Assembly (NCBI GenBank): GCA_023375785.1
Contig: SZWC01000093.1
Span: 36,593-100,592 of the forward strand
Reading direction: 5' to 3'
From: Penium margaritaceum
Lineage: Eukaryota; Streptophyta; Zygnematophyceae; Desmidiales; Peniaceae
DNA: 64,000 bases
The position numbers and the translations under genes are program-made. The notes beneath the pieces are model-generated. The model searched no databases. It was not told the DNA's origin and was given only the letters and a program-made list of their open reading frames with translations. Positions 58,801-64,000 of the stretch are shown here, one piece after another. How positions within the stretch are numbered: the stretch's first letter is position 1; every line of letters starts with the position of its first letter.

Positions 58801-59474
58801 TCTTTGGTCATAGTCTATGACGTATGCATCCTTTGGTTGGTCACAGTGCACGCTAGCCACACTGTTCCTCTACTTATTGAATGTGTTTGTACTTGCTAGT
58901 TGATAAATAGTGTTCCCAACCCATTGTTTCCCCATCTGACCATTTGTGACTCGTGTTATGAGTTTTCAACGTTAAAACCACACACTGTGAAATTATTTTG
59001 GTCATGGTTAGTGGCATATGCCTACTTTGGTTTGTCACCGTACATGGTTGCCACGCCGTGTCACTGCGTACTAAAGGTGTTTGTGCTTTCTATTTGATAG
59101 CCAGTGTTCCCAAACCATTGTTGCCCCCTTTAACTATCAGTGACTCTTGCTGTAAGTTGTCAACGTTGACCACATGAAGTGAAATTCTTGGGTCATGGTC
59201 AGTGACATATGCATACTTTCGTTGGTCACCGTGCATGGTAGGCCTACTGTGCCACTACATATTGAAGGTCTTTGTACTTCCTAGTCGATAACTAGTATTC
59301 ACAACCCATTATTTCCTCCTCTGACCATCTGTGACTCATGTTATGAGTTGTCAAAGTTGACCACACACAGTGACATTATTTGGTCATGGTCACTGACACA
59401 TGCCTACTTTAGTTGTTCATTGTACATGGTAGCCACACCGTGCCACTGCTTATTGAAGGTCCTTGTGCTTGCTA
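52640..59474 (-). repeat. Satellite S2 array, minus orientation
   Basis: About 36 monomers of 190-191 bp in reverse orientation, overlapping the end of the palindrome stack. Minus-strand subtypes a-f match those of the right-hand array, for example CCCAAACCATTGTTACCCCC (a), AACCCATTGTTTCCCCCTC (b), CCATTGTCTCTCCCTCTGAC (c) and CGAAACCATTGTTTCCCCC (d). Order is less regular than at 59475-64000; a partial monomer near 58180 (GCCACTTGTGTTATGAG) shows a deletion join. Reading frames of 60-106 codons are satellite by-products. No gene seen. Confidence 0.92.
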
Positions 59475-59481
59475 CAGCAAG
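59468..59481. other. Orientation switch of S2 at a 14-bp palindrome
   Basis: CTTGCT, spacer AC, AGCAAG. To the left the array reads in reverse; to the right GAGTCACAGATAGTCAGAGG starts the forward array. The short inverted match may have guided the join. Confidence 0.88.
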
Positions 59482-62400
59482 AGTCACAGATAGTCAGAGG
59501 GGATAACAATGGTTTGGGAAGAATGACTATCAACTAGAAAACCCAAAGACCTTCAGTACGTAGTGACACGGTGTGGCAACCATGTACACTGATAAACGAA
59601 AGTAGGCATATGCCACTAACCATGACCAAAAGCATTTCACAGTGTGTGGTCAAAGGGGGAAGCAATGGATTGGAAACACTAGTTATGAACTAGCAAGTAC
59701 AAACACCTTCAACAAGTAGTGGCACAGTGTGGCTAGCGTGCACAGTGACCAACCAAAGGATGCATACGTCACTGACTATGACCAAAGAAGTCCACTATAT
59801 GTGGTCAACATTGACAACTCATAACACGATTCACAAATGGTAAGAGGGAGAGACAATGGTTTGGAAACCCTATATATCGACTAGAAAGGACAAAGAACTT
59901 CAATACGTAGCGGCACGGTGTGGCTACTATGCACACCGAACAACCAAACTAGGCATATGTCACTGACCATGACCAAGGAATTTCAGTATGGGTGGTCAAT
60001 GTTCACAACACACAACACGAGTCACAAATGGTCAGATGGGGAAGCAATGGTTTCGGAATAGTAGTTTTCATCTAGCAAGTACAACGACCTTCAATAAGTA
60101 CTAGCACGTTGTGGTTACCATGCACCATGACCGACCAAAGTAGGCATATGTACTGCCTTTGACCAAATAAATCCACCATGTGTGGTCAACGTTGACAACT
60201 CATTATACGAGTCACAAATGGTCAGAGGGGGAAACAATGCTTTGGGAACACCAGGTATCAACTAGCAAGCACATGGAACTTCAATAAGCAGTGGCACGGT
60301 TTGGCTACCATGTACAATGACCAACGAAAATAGGCATGTGTCACTGACCATTGCCAAATAATGTCACTATGTGTGGTCAACTTTGACAACTCATAACACG
60401 AGTCACAAGTGGTCAGGGGGGAAACAATGGTTTGTGAATACTAGTTATCGACTAGCAAGTACAAAGACCTTCAATATGCAGTGGCACAGTGTGGCTACCA
60501 TGCACAGAGACCAACCAAAGTATGCATATGTCACTGATCATGACCAAAGAATTTCACTTAATGTGGTCAACGCTGACAACTCACAACAAGAGTCACATAG
60601 AGTCAGAGGGGGTAACAATGGTTTGGGAACACTGGCTATCAACTAGAAAGCACAAAGATCTTCAATACGTAGTGACACGGCGTGGCAACCATGTACAGTG
60701 ATAATCCAAAGTAGGCATATGCCACTAACCATGACCAAAAGAGTTTCAGTGTGTGGTCAACGTTGAAAACTCATAACACGAGTCACAAATGGTGAGAGGG
60801 GGAAACAATGGGTTGTGAACACTAGTTATCAAGTAGCAAGTACAAACACATTCAACAAGCAGTGGCACGGTGTGGCTAGCGTGCACAGTGACCAACCAAA
60901 GGATGCATATGTCACTGACTATGACCAAAGAAGTCCACAATGTGTGGTCAACATTGACAACTCATAACACGAGTCACAAATGGTCAGAGGGAGAGACAAT
61001 GGTTTGGAAGCCCTATGTATCGACTAGAAAGGACAGAGAACTTCAATACGTAGTGGCTAGGTGTGGCTACTATGCACACCAAACAACCAAACTAGGCATA
61101 ATTCACTGACCATGACCAAAGAATTTCATTATGGGTGGACAACGTTCACAACCCATAACACGAGTCACAAATGGTCAGAGGGGAAACAATTGTTTCGGAA
61201 AATTATTTTCCAAAAAGCAAGTACAACGACCTTTAATAAGTAGTAGAACTGTGTGGGTACCATGCACAATGACCGACCAAAGCAGGCATATGTACTGCCT
61301 TTCACCAAACAAATCTGCAGTGTGTGGTCAACGTTGTGACTCATAATACGAGTCACAAATGGTCAGAGGGGGAAACAATGGTTTTGGAACACCAGGTATC
61401 AACTAGCAAGCACAGGGACGTTCAATAAGTAGTGGCACGGTTTGGCTACCATGTACAATGACCAACAAAAGTAAGCATGTGTCACTGACCATGACCAAAT
61501 AATGTAACTATGTGTGGTCAACTTTGACAACTCATAACACGAGTCACAAATGGCCAGAGGGGGGAACAGTGGTTTTTGAATACTAGCTATCGATTAGCAA
61601 GTACAAAGACCTTTAATATGTAGTGGCACAGTGTGGCTACCATGCACAGTGACCAACCAAAGTATGCATATGTCTCTGACCATGATCAAAGAATTTCACT
61701 TCATGTGGTCAAAGTTGACAACTCACAACAAGAGTCACAGATAGTCAGAGGGGGTAACAATGGTTTGGGGACACTGGCTATCAACTAGAAAGCACAAAGA
61801 CTTACACTACGTAGTGACATGGCGTGGCAACCATGTACAGTGACAAACCAAAGTAGGCATATGCCACTAACCATGACCAAACTAATTTCACAGTGTGTGG
61901 ATAATGTTGAAAACTTATAACACGAGTCACAAATGGTCAGAGGGGGAAACAATGGGTCGGGAACACTAGTTATCAACTACCAAGTACAATGACCTTCAAC
62001 GCGTAGTGGCACGGTGTGGCTAACGTACACATTAACCAACCAAAGGATGCATACGTCACTGAATATGACCAAAGACGTCCACTATGTGTGGTCAACATTG
62101 ACAGCTCATAACACGAGTCACAAATGGTCAGAGGGAACCCTATGTATCGACTAAAAAGGACAAAGAACTTCAACACGTAGTGGCACGGTGTGGCTACTAT
62201 GCACACTGAACAACCAAGGTAGGCATTTGTCGCTGCCCATGACCAAAGCATTTTTGTATGGATGGTCAATGTTCACAACCCATAACACGAGTCACAAATG
62301 GTCAGATGGGGAAATAATGGTTTCGGAATATTAGTTTTCAAATTGCAAGTACAAAGACCTTCAATAAGTAGTGGCACGGTGTGGCTACCATGAACAATGA

Positions 62401-64000
62401 CCAACCAAAGTATGCATGTGTCACTGACCATGACCAAAGACTGTCACTATGTGCGGTCAACTTTGACAGCTCATAACACGAGTCACAAATGGTCAGAGGG
62501 GGAAACAATGGTTTCTGAATACTAGTTATCGATTAGCAAGTACAAATACCTTCAATATATGGTGACACAGTGTGGCTACCATGCACGGTGACCAACCAAA
62601 GTATGCATATGTCACTAGCTATGACCAAAGAATTCCACTCCATGTGGTCAACGTTGACAACACATAACAAGAGTCACAGATAGTCAGAGGGGGTAACAAT
62701 GGTTTGGGAACACTGGCTATCAACTAGAAAGCACAAAGACCTTCAGTTCATAGTGACACGGTGTGGCAACCATGTACAGTGACAAACCAAAGTAGGTGTA
62801 TACCACTAACCATGACCAAACGAATTTCACAGTGTGTGTTCAACGTTGAAAACTCATAACACGGGTCACAAATGGTGAGAGGGGGAAACAATGGGTTGGG
62901 AACACCAGTTATCAACTAGCAAGTACAAAGACCTTCAACAAGTAGTGGCCCGGTGTGGCTAGCATGCAAAGTGACAAACCAAATGATGCATATGTCAATG
63001 ACTGTGACCAAAGAAGTCCACTATGTGTGGTCAACATTGACAACTCATAACACGAGTCACAAATGGTCAGAGGGAGAGACAATGGTTTAGGAACCCTATG
63101 TATCGACTAGAAATGACAAAGAACTTCAATACGTAGCGGCACGGTGTGGCTACTATGCACACCGAACAACCAAACTAGGCATGTGCCACTTACCATGACC
63201 AAAGAATTTCAGTATAGGTGGTCAACATTCACAACCCATAACACGAGTCAGAAATGGTCAGAAGGGGGAAACAATGGTTTCAGAATAATAGTTTTCAACG
63301 AGCAAGTATAACGACCTTCAATAAGTGTAGCACAGTGTGGCTACCATGCACAATGATCCACCAAAGTAGGCATATGTACTGCATTTGACCAAAGAAATCC
63401 GCTGTGCGTGGTCAACATTGACAACTCATAGTACGAGTCACAAATGGTCAGAGGGGAAAATAATGGTCTGGGAACACGAGGTATCAACTAGCAAGCACAG
63501 GGACCTTCAATAAGTAGTGGCACGGTCTGGCTACCATGTACAATGACCAACCAAAGTAGGCATGTGTCACTGACCATGATTAAAAAATGTCACAATGTGT
63601 GGTGAACTTTGACAACTCATAACACGAGTCACAAATGGTTAGAGGGGGAAACAATGGTTTGTGAATACTAGTTATCGATAAGCAAGTACAAAGACCTTCA
63701 ATATGTAGTGGCACAGTGTGGATACCATGCACGGTGACCAACCAAAACATGCATATGTCACTGACCATGACCAAAGAATTTCACTTCATGTGGTCAACAT
63801 TAAAAACTCACAACAAGAGTCACTGACAGTCAGAGGGACTAACAATGGTTTGGGAACACTGGCTATCAACTAGAAAGTACAAAGACGTTCAGTACATAGT
63901 GACACGGCGTGGAAACCATGTACAGTGACAATCCAATGTAGGCATATGCAACTTACCATGACAAAATTAATTTCACTGTGTGTGGTCAACGTTGTAAACT
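59475..64000 (+). repeat. Satellite S2 array, plus orientation, with six-monomer higher-order repeat
   Basis: About 24 monomers of 190-191 bp in the order a-b-c-d-e-f, repeated about four times. Subtype-a starts (GGTAACAATGG or variant) lie near 59512, 60611, 61753, 62692 and 63838. The 60611-61753 step, a full hexamer, is 1142 bp, and 62692-63838 is 1146 bp. The first step is short through a ~43-bp deletion at the a/b junction near 59652, and the third (939 bp) through a d/e fusion near 62330. The array runs off the window edge. Confidence 0.92.

Noticed and set aside
1-64000. CENP-B box or telomere-type repeats in the satellites
   Set aside because: No match to the CENP-B box core or to TTTAGGG/TTAGGG runs was found by eye.

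Overview
The window looks like repeat-dominated heterochromatin from a large eukaryotic genome. It has no intact protein-coding gene, no RNA gene that I can recognise, and three assembly gaps (runs of N). About 80 percent is tandem satellite DNA. The rest is broken LTR-retrotransposon sequence and one small TIR-type insert. The reverse transcriptase and integrase are Ty3/gypsy-like, and a weak initiator-Met primer-binding site resembles that of plant LTR elements. A plant or charophyte-type green genome is a reasonable guess, but the species cannot be read from the sequence.

Layout. 1-443: satellite S2, + orientation. 444-7208: decayed Ty3/gypsy-type polyprotein, minus strand, ending leftward in a hairpin-rich tail. 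7209-33268: satellite S1, + orientation, interrupted by a 481-bp TIR insert (11940-12420), an N gap (13387-13760), two paralogous LTR fragments (16491-16899 and 25026-25434) and a 1164-bp solo LTR with a perfect 5-bp target duplication (19615-20778). 33269-38792: S1 in minus orientation, entered through a palindromic junction. 38793-40015: an LTR with an adjoining internal fragment, sitting where the array flips back. 40016-49543: S1, + orientation, with a second gap. 49544-52598: GC-rich LTR-like leader followed by a frameshifted Pro/Gln-rich gag-like ORF. 52599-52830: a stack of short palindromes. 52640-59474: S2 minus; 59475-64000: S2 plus.

Main observations. S1 and S2 look like different families but both have a ~190-bp monomer, and they share several sequence blocks at identical internal spacing, so they appear to be two branches of one satellite lineage. 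S2 has a clear six-monomer higher-order repeat of about 1142 bp. S1 cycles through three monomer subtypes, recurring every three to five monomers. Orientation switches at 33268/33269 and near 59474 form large head-to-head arrangements of the kind reported at some centromeric and pericentromeric arrays; centromere identity itself is not shown.

History. Diagnostic variants show S1 grew by segmental duplication: a block around 13.8-19.1 kb recurs at 22.9-26.9 kb with its LTR fragment, and appears inverted at about 34.7-37 kb without it. A 2269-bp-offset duplication ends at the base where the array inverts, and about 1.1 kb at 21.2-22.3 kb consists of identical 186-bp copies. The retroelement copies are inactivated by stops, frameshifts and truncation.
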